Below, piece by piece: positions 14,793-24,151 of a stretch of 64,000 nt of DNA (position 1 is the first letter of the stretch; each line of letters begins with the position of its first letter). A program made the translations under genes and the position numbers. This stretch comes from JAJTFW01 sp903922455 (GTDB lineage Bacteria > Bacteroidota > Bacteroidia > AKYH767-A > OLB10). The stretch is taken from the NCBI GenBank assembly GCA_943329665.2, contig CALQEU020000013.1, forward strand, positions 16,489 through 80,488. Reading direction: 5' to 3'. Under the pieces are notes generated by a model. It did not search any database. It saw only the letters and a list, made by a program, of their open reading frames with translations, and was not told the DNA's origin.

Positions 14793-16082
14793 ATGAAGAA
14801 ACATCTTCAAAAAATACTAAGTACAGAATTTAACAAGGCTGTCATCACCCTTTTGTCTGGTACGGCATTAGCTCAACTCATTACTTTTGCCTTGTATCCT
14901 TTTATCAGTCGTTTATATACGCCTGCTGATTTTGGTGTTTTTGGATTAATCACTTCTATTCTTGGAATTGTGGCCCTGGTGGCGACCACACGTTATGAGC
15001 TGGCCATTATTTTGCCCGCCTCGGATGAGGAGGCTGGTCATGTTTTTAGTCTTTCTCTGCTCATAAATTTAATAGTTTCAGCTTTGTCGCTGCTGGTGAT
15101 TTTTCTATTCTTTATTTTGATGGATGATATGGGTGCCAGCTTAAATCAACACAAAAAAATATTGTTCCTAATTCCGGTGCTAGTTTTTTTTACGAGTGCT
15201 AGCAATATCATTCAGAATTGGTTGATTCGGAAGAAAGACTATAAGACGCTTTCGAAGAGCAAAATAATTCAGTCTTTTTTAAATAATGGATTGATCATAA
15301 TATTAGGATGGTTAAGTATAGGTGTGTTGGGATTGTTTTATGGATTGCTGGTTTCTCTCATGGTAACCGTATTCTATCTGTACAATAAATTTATTAAATC
15401 AACAGGAAATTACCGCATTGCTTTTGATACGGTGGCTATGAAAAGGGTTGCCAAAAAATACATTGATTTCCCAAAGGCAAATACTTTTCAGGCACTTTCA
15501 GAAAGTTTTCAGAGTCAGGGGATCATTTTTTTTATTTCTTATTACTTTTCCATGCAAATTGTAGGGTTGTATTCCTTCGCCTTAAGAATTCTAATGGCTC
15601 CACTCTACTTCTTTGTTAATTCATTTACCCAGGTGTTTTATCAAACTGCCTCTGAGCAATATGCGCAAGGTATTAGCTTAGTGCCCATACTTAAGAAAAC
15701 GGTATCTAATTTAGTACTCCTGGCCTTCCCGTTGATGGTACTTTTAATGACAGCCGGACCTTCGCTTTTTTCTTTTGTGTTTGGTGAGGAGTGGCGCGAA
15801 TCAGGCGTATACGCCCGCCTTTTAGCTCCTTATATTTGTATTGATTTTGTACGGTATGGAATTTCTCAATTACCTATTATACTTGGTAAAGTAAGGCCCA
15901 TGTTTTATTGGTCCTTAATTGGTAATATTGTACTGTTTTCATCCTTATTGATAGGCATTCTCTTCTTTAATGATTTGAAAACGGGCTTTATGATGGTGTC
16001 CTGCGCTATGACTGTTTACTTTGGTTTATTATTCACGTGGATTTATAAATTAGCAAAAAATGAACGTAATCGACAAGCATAA
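14793..16082 (+). CDS. Polysaccharide flippase (Wzx/MATE-like, oligosaccharide flippase family)
   Basis: 429 residues with 12 or more hydrophobic helices. The N-terminus LLSGTALAQLITFALYPFISRLYTPADFGVFGL is the typical entry to polysaccharide transporter family flippases. Such proteins move undecaprenyl-linked repeat units across the inner membrane. It is the first gene of the cluster and overlaps the methyltransferase by 23 nt. An O-antigen ligase/polymerase and an initiating transferase later in the cluster fit a Wzx/Wzy-type pathway. Confidence 0.88.
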   Translation: MKKHLQKILSTEFNKAVITLLSGTALAQLITFALYPFISRLYTPADFGVFGLITSILGIVALVATTRYELAIILPASDEEAGHVFSLSLLINLIVSALSLLVIFLFFILMDDMGASLNQHKKILFLIPVLVFFTSASNIIQNWLIRKKDYKTLSKSKIIQSFLNNGLIIILGWLSIGVLGLFYGLLVSLMVTVFYLYNKFIKSTGNYRIAFDTVAMKRVAKKYIDFPKANTFQALSESFQSQGIIFFISYYFSMQIVGLYSFALRILMAPLYFFVNSFTQVFYQTASEQYAQGISLVPILKKTVSNLVLLAFPLMVLLMTAGPSLFSFVFGEEWRESGVYARLLAPYICIDFVRYGISQLPIILGKVRPMFYWSLIGNIVLFSSLLIGILFFNDLKTGFMMVSCAMTVYFGLLFTWIYKLAKNERNRQA

Positions 16083-16668
16083 TATATTAATTACGTTGAC
16101 TCAACGTTCTAAAGTGGTGATAGAATTGGGTTGTGGAACAAGTCGAAGAATTAAAGACGCCATTTCCATCGACATCATTGATGTTGAAAGCGTAGATATT
16201 GTGGCAAATGCGGATCATGGGCTCTCTTTTTTACCCGATAATTCTGTAGATGAAATATACTCTTTCCATTTTATGGAACATCTATCTGATATTTCGTTGT
16301 TCATGAGCGAATTGCACCGAGTGCTTAAGCCTGGTGGTATAAAAAGAGGAACAGTGCCTCATTTCTCAAATCCTTACTACTACAGTGATTATACGCACCG
16401 TTCTTTTTGGGGCTTATATTCATTTTCTTATTTTTCGAAGGAGCCTTATTTTAAGAGAGGCGTTCCTAATTTTTACCATGACATGAACTTTAAGATCAAT
16501 AAAATTAAGGTTGTTTTTTATTCTTCTTTTTTTCTAATTAATATATTTAAAAAAATAGAAGGTTTCATCTTCAATTTTAATAAGCCGATGTTGGAATTGT
16601 ATGAAGGGAGTTGGTGCTATACCTTCCCCGCACATGAGATTGAATTTGAAATTGAAAAGAAAAGTTGA
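16060..16668 (+). CDS. Class I SAM-dependent methyltransferase
   Basis: 202 residues. The SAM-binding motif I is VVIELGCGTSRRIKDAISID. Motif II/III follows as DNSVDEIYSFHFMEHL, and LHRVLKPGG is the classic post-motif. The His-rich TVPHFSNPYYYSDYTHRSF segment resembles methyltransferases found in sugar and glycan clusters. The start overlaps the flippase end by 23 nt and its TGA overlaps the next ATG. It probably methylates a sugar of the repeat unit or a lipid-linked intermediate; substrate unknown. Confidence 0.85.
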   Translation: MNVIDKHNILITLTQRSKVVIELGCGTSRRIKDAISIDIIDVESVDIVANADHGLSFLPDNSVDEIYSFHFMEHLSDISLFMSELHRVLKPGGIKRGTVPHFSNPYYYSDYTHRSFWGLYSFSYFSKEPYFKRGVPNFYHDMNFKINKIKVVFYSSFFLINIFKKIEGFIFNFNKPMLELYEGSWCYTFPAHEIEFEIEKKS

Positions 16669-17504
16669 TGAAAGGAGTAAGTATCATAATCGTTAACTAT
16701 AATTCAGGGAGTTTTATTACTGAATGTGTTGATAGTATTCTTGCTTCTATTGCTGTCCCTTTTGAAGTTATTATTTGGGATAATAACTCTTCAGATCAGT
16801 CAATGACTCTCTTGGAGAATAAGTATCCGCATCATCCATCGCTTGTCTTGAAGAAAGGAAACGAAAACCTTGGTTTTGCTAAAGGAAATAATGGAGCGGC
16901 CCTTTTGGCAAAGTTTGAGTTTTTGCATTTTCTGAATCCCGATACCTTAGTGAATGCAGGGTTGAATTCAGATTATGAAAAGATATTGACCGAAGATTCG
17001 TCCGCCATCTATGTGAATTCACTTTTAGAGAAAGATGGAAGTTTGGTAGTTTCTAAGCACCTGCTTCCGCTGTTGGGAAATTATTGTCGTGCGATATTTA
17101 AGATAGGAAAGCGCAAGTATTGGAATATTGGTGCGAGCGTCATCATGAAGAAAAACATATTTGATAAAATCGGCAAATGGGCGGAAGATTATTTTATGTA
17201 CACCGAGGATTTGGAAATGTTTTATGTGGCGGATAAGAAGAACATTCCAATTCACTATTTTGATACGCGGATAGTACACATAGGCAAAGTTAGTTCCGCT
17301 AACCGATGGAGTGATTTGCAGAGGGCATTAGTGATTGAAAAGTCGCTGAAGCATTTTTATTTTAAGTATCAGATGGCATATCAGTATTATTTAGTGCGGT
17401 TGTTACAGTTGATGTATATCTTGTTAAAAGAGCCATCTTCTTTTATCGTTTCGTGTAGAGCCTTTGCCAAAACCGGATTTCGAAGAACTAAAGCGCATGA
17501 ATAA
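16668..17504 (+). CDS. Glycosyltransferase family 2
   Basis: About 278 residues, starting MKGVSIIIVNYNSGSFITEC. GT-A fold markers: VIIWDNNSSDQS (nucleotide binding), NLGFAKGNNGAA, the metal motif FLNPDT (in place of DxD) and a later YTEDLEMFY acidic motif. It resembles the rhamnosyltransferase-like GT2 group. The start is the ATG at 16668, overlapping the upstream TGA; a TTG one codon earlier is not needed. It adds a sugar to the growing lipid-linked unit; donor and acceptor unknown. Confidence 0.88.
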   Translation: MKGVSIIIVNYNSGSFITECVDSILASIAVPFEVIIWDNNSSDQSMTLLENKYPHHPSLVLKKGNENLGFAKGNNGAALLAKFEFLHFLNPDTLVNAGLNSDYEKILTEDSSAIYVNSLLEKDGSLVVSKHLLPLLGNYCRAIFKIGKRKYWNIGASVIMKKNIFDKIGKWAEDYFMYTEDLEMFYVADKKNIPIHYFDTRIVHIGKVSSANRWSDLQRALVIEKSLKHFYFKYQMAYQYYLVRLLQLMYILLKEPSSFIVSCRAFAKTGFRRTKAHE

Positions 17505-17553
17505 GGGCCATTCAATCCTACCGTTTTTAGCTTGTAAAAAGTGTATTTAACCT

Positions 17554-18654
17554 ATGCCAAGAATATTAATTTTAAGCGATATTGCATCAGAGCACACAGA
17601 GCGATGGGTCACCAGTCTGGCGCTTGAAGGGCATGAAATTGGTATTTTTAGTTTGAATTACTCAACGCGTAAATGGTACAATGGATTGGCTAATGTACAA
17701 GTGTTGCATCAAGCTGAAAGCGTAGTTTCCGACGATAGTATTTGGAATAAGCTTGGTTATTTAAAGGAATTGCGTGCGCTGAAAACCAGTTTGGCTGACT
17801 TCAAACCCGACTTATTGCATGCCCATTATGCAACCAGTTATGGATTGCTGGGGGCCTTAACCGGATTTAAACCATTTGTGATTTCAGTGTGGGGAACGGA
17901 TGTGTATGGATTTCCAAAAAAGTCATTCCTTCATTCGAAATTACTTTCCTATATTTTTTCACGAGCAACAAAAATTTGTTCGACCAGTCATTGTATGAAG
18001 ATGGAAATTGCGAAATACACGAAGCAACATGTTGAAGTAATTCCTTTTGGTGTAGATGTGCAACGGTTTTCGCCTGTTGAAAGCAAACAAGAAAATGCAA
18101 CTATTATTATTGGAAATATAAAAGCATTAGAACCTTCGTATGGAAATAAAATTTTGCTCGATGCATTTATACTCATCTTAAAAAATTATCCTTCTCTTCA
18201 ACTCAATCTTTTATTGGTAGGAGAAGGATCACAGCGAAAAGAATTGGAGAATACTGCAAAGGAAAATGGAATTATAAATCAGGTACATTTTGCTGGAAGA
18301 GTTCCACATACAATAATCGAAAAGTATCATCAGCAAATTGATATTTTTGTGTCCTTAACTACGGTGGACGAAAGTTTTGGTGTATCGCTGGTCGAATCGA
18401 TGGCCTGCTCAAGTGCCATCATCGCTTCGGACACGCCTGGATTTAAGGAAGTATTGGGATCCCAAGAGAATGGAATCATTGTTAAAAGAAATTCAGTGGA
18501 AGAAGTGGTGAATGGGTTGAGTTTTTATTTAGATCATCCAGCTGAACGAGTTAAAAAAGGAAATTCCGCTCGACAACGTGTAATTGAGAATTATATTTGG
18601 GACGATAATGTGCAGCAAATGATGAATGTTTATCAAAACCTCATTAAAAAATAA
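17554..18654 (+). CDS. Glycosyltransferase family 4
   Basis: 366 residues, GT-B fold. The N-domain has LILSDIASEHTERWVTSL and LLHAHYATSYGLLG; the C-domain has VPFGVDVQRFSP-like (IPFGVDVQRFSP), LLLVGEGSQRKEL and the Ex7E motif ESFGVSLVE followed by ASDTPGFKEV. These are retaining glycosyltransferases that act on the cytoplasmic face. It lies in line with the cluster, 49 nt after the GT2 gene. Donor sugar unknown. Confidence 0.9.
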   Translation: MPRILILSDIASEHTERWVTSLALEGHEIGIFSLNYSTRKWYNGLANVQVLHQAESVVSDDSIWNKLGYLKELRALKTSLADFKPDLLHAHYATSYGLLGALTGFKPFVISVWGTDVYGFPKKSFLHSKLLSYIFSRATKICSTSHCMKMEIAKYTKQHVEVIPFGVDVQRFSPVESKQENATIIIGNIKALEPSYGNKILLDAFILILKNYPSLQLNLLLVGEGSQRKELENTAKENGIINQVHFAGRVPHTIIEKYHQQIDIFVSLTTVDESFGVSLVESMACSSAIIASDTPGFKEVLGSQENGIIVKRNSVEEVVNGLSFYLDHPAERVKKGNSARQRVIENYIWDDNVQQMMNVYQNLIKK

Positions 18655-18657
18655 TTG

Positions 18658-19737
18658 ATGAAAATGAAATTGCTAACCATCGTAGGAGCTCGTCCCCAGT
18701 TTGTAAAAGCGGCTGTGGTAAGTCGCGCCTTATCGAAAATAAACAATATTGAGGAATTCATTGTTCACACAGGTCAACATCATGATGCGAATATGTCGGA
18801 TGTCTTTTTCGATGAAATGGAAATCCCGAAGCCCGCATTCAATTTGGGAATTCATGGACTTGGGCATGGTGCCATGACTGGACAAATGCTGATCGGTTTA
18901 GAAGCGCTTTTCAGCCAGCAAAAACCAGATCGTGTGCTTGTTTATGGTGATACCAATTCTACGCTTGCCGGCGCATTAACTGCGGCTAAAATGCATATTC
19001 CCGTAGCCCATATCGAAGCCGGATTACGTTCGTTCAATATGAAGATGCCCGAAGAAATCAATCGCATTCTCACCGATCGAATTTCCGATTTACTCTTCTG
19101 CCCTACTCAAACCGCGATTGACAATTTATCTAAAGAAGGCTATCCTTTTTCAGGAACAAAGGTGATTTTGTCGGGAGATGTGATGCAAGATGCGGCACTG
19201 TATTATGCGCAAACTTCAGCCTCCAAATCGAACATCATTGAAAAATTAAAATTGAAAGACTTCGTGCTGTGTACGCTTCATCGAGCGGAGAATACGGATG
19301 ATCTTTCCAGATTGAAATCAATCATCGATTCCTTATCCGAAATAAATAAAATCATACCGGTTGTATTGCCCTTGCATCCTCGAACAAGAAAAATTGTTAC
19401 GGATGCCGGAATGAAATTACCGTTTACAGTGATTGATCCTGTTGGTTATTTCGATATGATTGAAATGCTCAAACATTGTTCCTTGGTGATGACCGACAGC
19501 GGTGGATTACAAAAAGAAGCCTTCATCTTTGCAAAACATTGCATCACTTTACGCGATGAAACGGAATGGGTGGAATTGGTTCATGGCGGGTTCAACAAAT
19601 TAGCCGGCGCCGATTGCACCATCATCCTTTCTTCGTTTGAAGAAATGCGAAATAAAAAATCGGATTTCAATGTGAACTTATATGGTGGTGGAAAAGCAAC
19701 CGATAAAATCGTTAACGAATTACTGAGCACATTTTGA
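18658..19737 (+). CDS. wecB: UDP-N-acetylglucosamine 2-epimerase (non-hydrolysing)
   Basis: About 359 residues. Family motifs: LLTIVGARPQFVKAAVV at the start, TGQHHDANMSDVFF, VYGDTNSTLAGALTAAK, the catalytic AHIEAGLRS, TLHRAENTDD and TDSGGLQKEA. The enzyme interconverts UDP-GlcNAc and UDP-ManNAc; relatives such as FnlC act on other 2-acetamido sugars, so the exact substrate is open. ATG 18658 or 18664 are both possible; the TTG at 18655 is less likely. The next gene starts inside its stop codon. It supplies a precursor for the cluster's polysaccharide. Confidence 0.9.
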   Translation: MKMKLLTIVGARPQFVKAAVVSRALSKINNIEEFIVHTGQHHDANMSDVFFDEMEIPKPAFNLGIHGLGHGAMTGQMLIGLEALFSQQKPDRVLVYGDTNSTLAGALTAAKMHIPVAHIEAGLRSFNMKMPEEINRILTDRISDLLFCPTQTAIDNLSKEGYPFSGTKVILSGDVMQDAALYYAQTSASKSNIIEKLKLKDFVLCTLHRAENTDDLSRLKSIIDSLSEINKIIPVVLPLHPRTRKIVTDAGMKLPFTVIDPVGYFDMIEMLKHCSLVMTDSGGLQKEAFIFAKHCITLRDETEWVELVHGGFNKLAGADCTIILSSFEEMRNKKSDFNVNLYGGGKATDKIVNELLSTF

Positions 19738-20969
19738 GAATCCTGATCCTTTCACAATATTATCCTCCAGAAACAGGGGCTCCACAAAACCGATTGAGTG
19801 GATTGGCTCGAGAGTTAAAAGCGGCTGGACATGAAGTGATCGTCCTGTGTGCGATGCCCAATTATCCAACCATGAAAATACATGCAGGATATAAAGGGAA
19901 ATGGTTTGTAAAAGATCAGTTTGAAGGAATTGATGTTTATCGTTCGTGGATTTATGTGAGTAAAAGTCGATCCATTATTTCGCGTTTATTAAACTATTTT
20001 TCTTTTACCCTTTCATCTTTATTTGCGGCGTCCAATATTCCTGGAAAGTTTGATATTTTAATGTGTGAATCACCACCTTTATTTTTAGGAATCAGCGGAT
20101 GGTGGATTAGCAAAAGGAAAAAAGCAAAGTTTGTTTTTAATGTGAGTGATCTTTGGCCTGAATCGGCAGAGAAATTGGGTGTTATTACAAATAAGTTCTT
20201 TTTGAATCTAGCCGCTAAATTAGAAGAATGGTTGTATCGTTCGTCGTATATGGTTACGGGACAAACTCAAGGAATTGTGAAAAATATTCAAACACGATTC
20301 CCAAATAAACCCACTCACTGGTTGCCCAACGGTGTCGACAAATCAATTTTCTTGACGAAATTTAATGAGGGGAAAAGAAAAGAATTAGGATTTGAAGAAA
20401 ACGATTTCCTCCTACTCTATGCAGGAATTATTGGTATTGCACAAGGGTTGGATGTTATTTTAGATGCTGCCAAACAAATTCCAGAACAAAGTAAAATTAT
20501 ATTCTTATTACTCGGTGATGGACCCGAAAAAGAAAGATTGATCGCAAGAGTACAAACAGAAAAAATACAGCGCGTTAAATTTCTCGATTTAGTGAGTCGC
20601 TCAGAAGTACCATCCATTGTTGCCGCCATCAATGCTGCTGTAATTCCATTGAAGAAAATGGATTTATTTTTGGGGGCTATTCCATCTAAAATATTTGAGA
20701 ATCTCGCGCTAGAGAAACCTTTATTGTTAGGCGTTGATGGTGAAGCACGCGAATTATTTATCAAGGAAGGCAAGAGTGGAATTTATATCGAACCTGAAAA
20801 TGCAGCAGCATTAGCCGAAGCTGCTGTATACATGGAAAGTCATCCGGATGAATGTAAATCCATGGGTGCTAACGGAAAAGTTTATGCGCAGAAATACTTC
20901 ATGCGTGAAAATATTGCCAAAAATTGGATGGAAGCCATAGAAGCTGAAATGCGAAAAGAAAAATCATGA
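19734..20969 (+). CDS. Glycosyltransferase family 4 (WbuB-like)
   Basis: 411 residues, GT-B fold. N-terminal LILSQYYPPETGAPQNRLSG and LCAMPNYPTMKIH are typical of the WbuB/WcaI-like group. VSDLWPESAEKLGV and LPNGVDKSIF follow, then LLYAGIIGIAQGLDVI, LLLGDGPEKERL and PSKIFENLALEKPLLL. The start is a TTG at 19734 that overlaps the epimerase TGA (TTGA). WbuB proteins transfer N-acetyl-fucosamine in E. coli O antigens; a preceding epimerase gene is the same order as there, so a 2-acetamido-sugar transferase is a fair inference. Confidence 0.88.
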   Translation: MRILILSQYYPPETGAPQNRLSGLARELKAAGHEVIVLCAMPNYPTMKIHAGYKGKWFVKDQFEGIDVYRSWIYVSKSRSIISRLLNYFSFTLSSLFAASNIPGKFDILMCESPPLFLGISGWWISKRKKAKFVFNVSDLWPESAEKLGVITNKFFLNLAAKLEEWLYRSSYMVTGQTQGIVKNIQTRFPNKPTHWLPNGVDKSIFLTKFNEGKRKELGFEENDFLLLYAGIIGIAQGLDVILDAAKQIPEQSKIIFLLLGDGPEKERLIARVQTEKIQRVKFLDLVSRSEVPSIVAAINAAVIPLKKMDLFLGAIPSKIFENLALEKPLLLGVDGEARELFIKEGKSGIYIEPENAAALAEAAVYMESHPDECKSMGANGKVYAQKYFMRENIAKNWMEAIEAEMRKEKS

Positions 20970-22216
20970 TGAAGGAATCGTTCACTACTTCTAAAATCAT
21001 TTGTGCACTATTGTTGCTCTCGGCGCTAGCATTGCCGCTTCTACTTCCTGTTTCCATCATTTGTTGGATTTCCATTGGCATCATTCGTTTAGTAAATAAA
21101 CAGGAACGAATTTCAATGATTACACGCTTTAAACAAAATCGCATTTTGCAATTCTTGCCCGCTATCTATTTATTGTATGTAATAGGTTTACTGTGGACAG
21201 AAAATTTTAAATATGCTGGTCTCGATTTACAAATCAAAGCTGGATTTATAATCTTACCCTTATTTATTGGAACCCTATTTCTATCTGCAACCGAATTTAA
21301 AAAAACCTTAAACTTCTTCATCATCGGTTGTGCGGTGGCTTGTCTGCTTCTGCTTGCAAATGCTTTTATTATTTATATTGAATCTGGAATGCAAACTTCG
21401 TTTTTTTACATCAGCTACAGCTCGATATTGATGCATCCTACTTATATTTCCATGTACCTAACCATGGCCATTTTATTTTTGCTTCAAAAGTTGTATGATT
21501 CAACCAAGGAACAACATCTAAAATATTATAGTGCGGGTATCCTATTCTTCTTTGTTCAATTGTTTCAATTATCCGCTCGAACTTCGCTTGCCGTTGCTGT
21601 GTTGACTTTTCTCATAGCTGCTTTCTATTATTTACGGAAAGGAGAAATTTTGCCTATAAAAAAACGATATTTCATAGCCATTCTCTTATTCTCCACTCTC
21701 AGCTATTTTGCGCTGCAAGGATTAAACAATCGTTTCAATCAAGTATACAATGCTATCACTTCTAATCCCATAAACCAGGTTCAACCCGAATACAACAGTA
21801 CAACGGGAAGATTGGAAATTTGGAAGGAGAGTATGGAAATTCTACAAGACAATTGGCTCATCGGCACAGGTACTGGTGATGTGAAAGATGAGCTGATGAA
21901 AACCTATGAAAAGCATCAATTCCATTACGCCCTCGACAAAAAACTCAACGCACATAATCAGTTCATCCAAATCTGGCTCACGCTGGGAATTGTGGGTCTA
22001 CTCTTGCTCATCTGGTCATTGGCTATTCCAATCTATCGTTTAAAATTTGACAAACAACCGCTATTTGCTCTTTTTGCCGTGGTCATTATCTTGAATTCCA
22101 TGACTGAATCGATTCTAGAAGTACAAAAAGGAGTTCTGTTTTTTGTCTTCTTCTATAGCTTGTTGGCAGTGGGAAGCGAAATTCATTCAACACAAGAGCC
22201 TCAACAAGAAGCTTAA
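20966..22216 (+). CDS. O-antigen ligase / polymerase family membrane protein
   Basis: 416 residues with 10-12 hydrophobic helices and one long periplasmic loop (about residues 255-340). The loop contains the Wzy_C-type signature GRLEIWKESMEILQDNWLIGTGTGDVKDEL and the conserved HNQFIQIWLTLGIVGLLLL. Ligases (WaaL) and polymerases (Wzy) share this domain; in a cluster with a flippase, either role is possible. Its ATGA start overlaps the preceding gene's stop. Confidence 0.85.
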   Translation: MMKESFTTSKIICALLLLSALALPLLLPVSIICWISIGIIRLVNKQERISMITRFKQNRILQFLPAIYLLYVIGLLWTENFKYAGLDLQIKAGFIILPLFIGTLFLSATEFKKTLNFFIIGCAVACLLLLANAFIIYIESGMQTSFFYISYSSILMHPTYISMYLTMAILFLLQKLYDSTKEQHLKYYSAGILFFFVQLFQLSARTSLAVAVLTFLIAAFYYLRKGEILPIKKRYFIAILLFSTLSYFALQGLNNRFNQVYNAITSNPINQVQPEYNSTTGRLEIWKESMEILQDNWLIGTGTGDVKDELMKTYEKHQFHYALDKKLNAHNQFIQIWLTLGIVGLLLLIWSLAIPIYRLKFDKQPLFALFAVVIILNSMTESILEVQKGVLFFVFFYSLLAVGSEIHSTQEPQQEA

Positions 22217-22249
22217 AACTTAAATTCATAAAAATTCGACATTCCTCCC

Positions 22250-22257
22250 TATTTTTG
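22250..22257 (+). promoter_or_regulatory. TAnnTTTG -7 box before the aminotransferase gene
   Basis: TATTTTTG ends 15 nt before ATG 22273. The TTG inside it (22255) would extend the frame by six codons but is best read as promoter. It suggests that the last two genes of the cluster have their own promoter. Confidence 0.5.
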
Positions 22258-22272
22258 CACTATCTAAAAACC

Positions 22273-23499
22273 ATGGCCCTTATCCCCTTCTCTCCGCCCC
22301 GCATCGATGATGAAATCATTCATGAAGTAACTGCAGCTTTGAAATCGGGCTGGATCACCACGGGTCCGCGCACCAAGCAATTTGAAAAAGAACTGAGCGC
22401 TTATAACGGTAACGAGTATACGCTCTGCTTGAATTCAGCTACAGCAGGACTCGAGATCATGCTGCGCTGGTTTGGTGTGAAGGAAGGCGATGAAGTGATT
22501 CTACCTGCGTACACCTATGCCGCTACCGCCAATGTAGTGATGCATTGTGGAGCTCGACCCGTCTTGGTGGATGTAAATTCTTCTGATTTCAACATCAATG
22601 TAGAAAATGTAAAAGCAGCCATCACCTCCAAAACGAAAGTGATTATGCCCGTCGATTTTGGCGGACTCCCTTGCGATTATATAGCGTTGATGGAAGTGGT
22701 GAATTCGGGGGATGTAAAATCAAAATTTAATGCCGAGACAGATATACAGAAAAAATTAGGTCGAATTATGATTTTGTCGGATGCGGCGCATAGCTTAGGT
22801 GCCACCTATCATGGTAAACGAACAGGCATTTGGGCCGATGCCTCTGTATTTTCATTTCACGCCGTAAAAAATTTAACAACAGCCGAAGGTGGTGCCATTG
22901 CGTTGATGCTTCCACCGCCATTCAGCAATGAAGAAGTTTATAAATTTTTATGCATTTATACCTTGCACGGACAAAACAAAGATGCGTTGGCCAAAATGCA
23001 AAAAGGAAATTGGAAGTACGATATCATTGAAGCGGGCTTTAAATGCAACATGACCGATTTAGTGGCTGCCATCGGACTCATTGAATTAAGAAGATATAAC
23101 GACGACACCCTAGTGGTGCGAAAGCAAGTATGCGATTACTATTCAGATGTGCTCAGCGCCTTCGATTGGGCGCATTTGCCCGTATTGCGTGATGCCCATC
23201 GTGAGAGTTCGTATCATTTATTTCCATTACGGATCAAAGGGGTGAATGAAGAGCAACGAGATGCCATCATTCAAGCCATTTTTGATGAAGATGTAAGTGT
23301 GAATGTGCATTTCATTCCCTTGCCCCTGCTCTCTTATTACAAAAATCTAGGATATAATATTGACGATTATCCTGTAACGTATTCCAATTTCGCAACTGAA
23401 ATTTCACTTCCTATTTTTTATGATTTAACCACGGAGCAAAAACAACGTGTAGTATCGGCCGTCGTAAAAGCGGTTGAATCGGTATTGGTAACTCGATAA
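22273..23499 (+). CDS. DegT/DnrJ/EryC1/StrS family aminotransferase
   Basis: 408 residues from ATG 22273 (MALIPFSPPRIDDEIIHEV). The fold-type I PLP enzyme has SGWITTGPRTKQFE, LNSATAGLEIML, PAYTYAATANVV, LSDAAHSLGA, and the PLP lysine in FHAVKNLTTAEGG (Lys199). These enzymes aminate keto-sugar nucleotides (for example UDP-4-keto-6-deoxy sugars). It overlaps the next gene by one base. No 4,6-dehydratase is encoded in the cluster, so the keto-sugar must be made elsewhere. Confidence 0.92.
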   Translation: MALIPFSPPRIDDEIIHEVTAALKSGWITTGPRTKQFEKELSAYNGNEYTLCLNSATAGLEIMLRWFGVKEGDEVILPAYTYAATANVVMHCGARPVLVDVNSSDFNINVENVKAAITSKTKVIMPVDFGGLPCDYIALMEVVNSGDVKSKFNAETDIQKKLGRIMILSDAAHSLGATYHGKRTGIWADASVFSFHAVKNLTTAEGGAIALMLPPPFSNEEVYKFLCIYTLHGQNKDALAKMQKGNWKYDIIEAGFKCNMTDLVAAIGLIELRRYNDDTLVVRKQVCDYYSDVLSAFDWAHLPVLRDAHRESSYHLFPLRIKGVNEEQRDAIIQAIFDEDVSVNVHFIPLPLLSYYKNLGYNIDDYPVTYSNFATEISLPIFYDLTTEQKQRVVSAVVKAVESVLVTR

Positions 23500-24095
23500 T
23501 GATGGTCAAGCGACTCTTCGATGTGTTGGCGAGTACCGTGATGTTGGTGCTCTTGAGTCCACTGTTGTTGGTGTTAAGTTTGGCAGTAAACTTTTCGAGT
23601 AAAGGACCTGTATTTTACATGCAGGAGCGCATTGGTAAAAACGAAAAACTTTTTCGCATCTTCAAATTCAGAACCATGTTCCTCGATGCGGATAAAAAAG
23701 GATTGCTCACCGTGGGTGGACGTGATCCGCGCGTGACACCTGTTGGATATTTTTTAAGAAAGTATAAGTTAGATGAGCTCCCGCAGTTGTTTAATGTGAT
23801 GTTGGGAGAGATGAGTTTGGTGGGTCCGAGACCGGAAGTAAAAAGGTATGTGGAGATGTATTCTGTGGAGCAAAAGAAAGTGTTGGAGGTAAATCCCGGT
23901 ATCACGGATTATGCATCGATTGAATACGCCAATGAAAATGAGTTGTTGGGAAAAGCGGATGATCCGGAGAAAATGTATGTTGAGGAAATTATGCCTGCGA
24001 AGTTGAAGTTGAATTTGAAGTATCTTCGGGAGCAGAGTTTTTTGGTTGATTTGAAGATTATATTTAAGACTGCGATGAAAATTTTCGGCAATTAG
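23499..24095 (+). CDS. Initiating sugar-1-phosphate transferase (WcaJ/PglC type)
   Basis: 198 residues. An N-terminal re-entrant/membrane helix (DVLASTVMLVLLSPLLLVLS) is followed by GPVFYMQERIGKNEKLFRIFKFRTM, then RDPRVTPVGYFLRKYKLDELPQL and GEMSLVGPRPE. These are the signature blocks of the bacterial sugar transferase family. The short length, without extra membrane helices, matches the PglC-like monotopic class. It transfers a sugar-1-phosphate to undecaprenyl phosphate, the first step of the pathway. Last gene of the cluster. Confidence 0.93.
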   Translation: MMVKRLFDVLASTVMLVLLSPLLLVLSLAVNFSSKGPVFYMQERIGKNEKLFRIFKFRTMFLDADKKGLLTVGGRDPRVTPVGYFLRKYKLDELPQLFNVMLGEMSLVGPRPEVKRYVEMYSVEQKKVLEVNPGITDYASIEYANENELLGKADDPEKMYVEEIMPAKLKLNLKYLREQSFLVDLKIIFKTAMKIFGN

Positions 24096-24102
24096 GAATT
24101 TT

Positions 24103-24126
24103 AAACGCAGCGGGCGCAGCGTTTTT
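24103..24126 (+). terminator. Possible terminator at the end of the polysaccharide cluster
   Basis: AAACGC and GCGTTTTT flank a 10-nt GC-rich loop, with a run of five Ts, 8 nt after the sugar transferase stop. A GCAGCGG/GCGCAGCG repeat continues to about 24140. The neighbouring gene is convergent. Confidence 0.45.
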
Positions 24127-24151
24127 GCAGCGGACGCAGCGATGTTCTCAG

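Noticed and set aside
22255..22272. TTG start for the aminotransferase
   Set aside because: Same artefact: the TTG is inside the -7 box, and ATG 22273 gives the usual family N-terminus.
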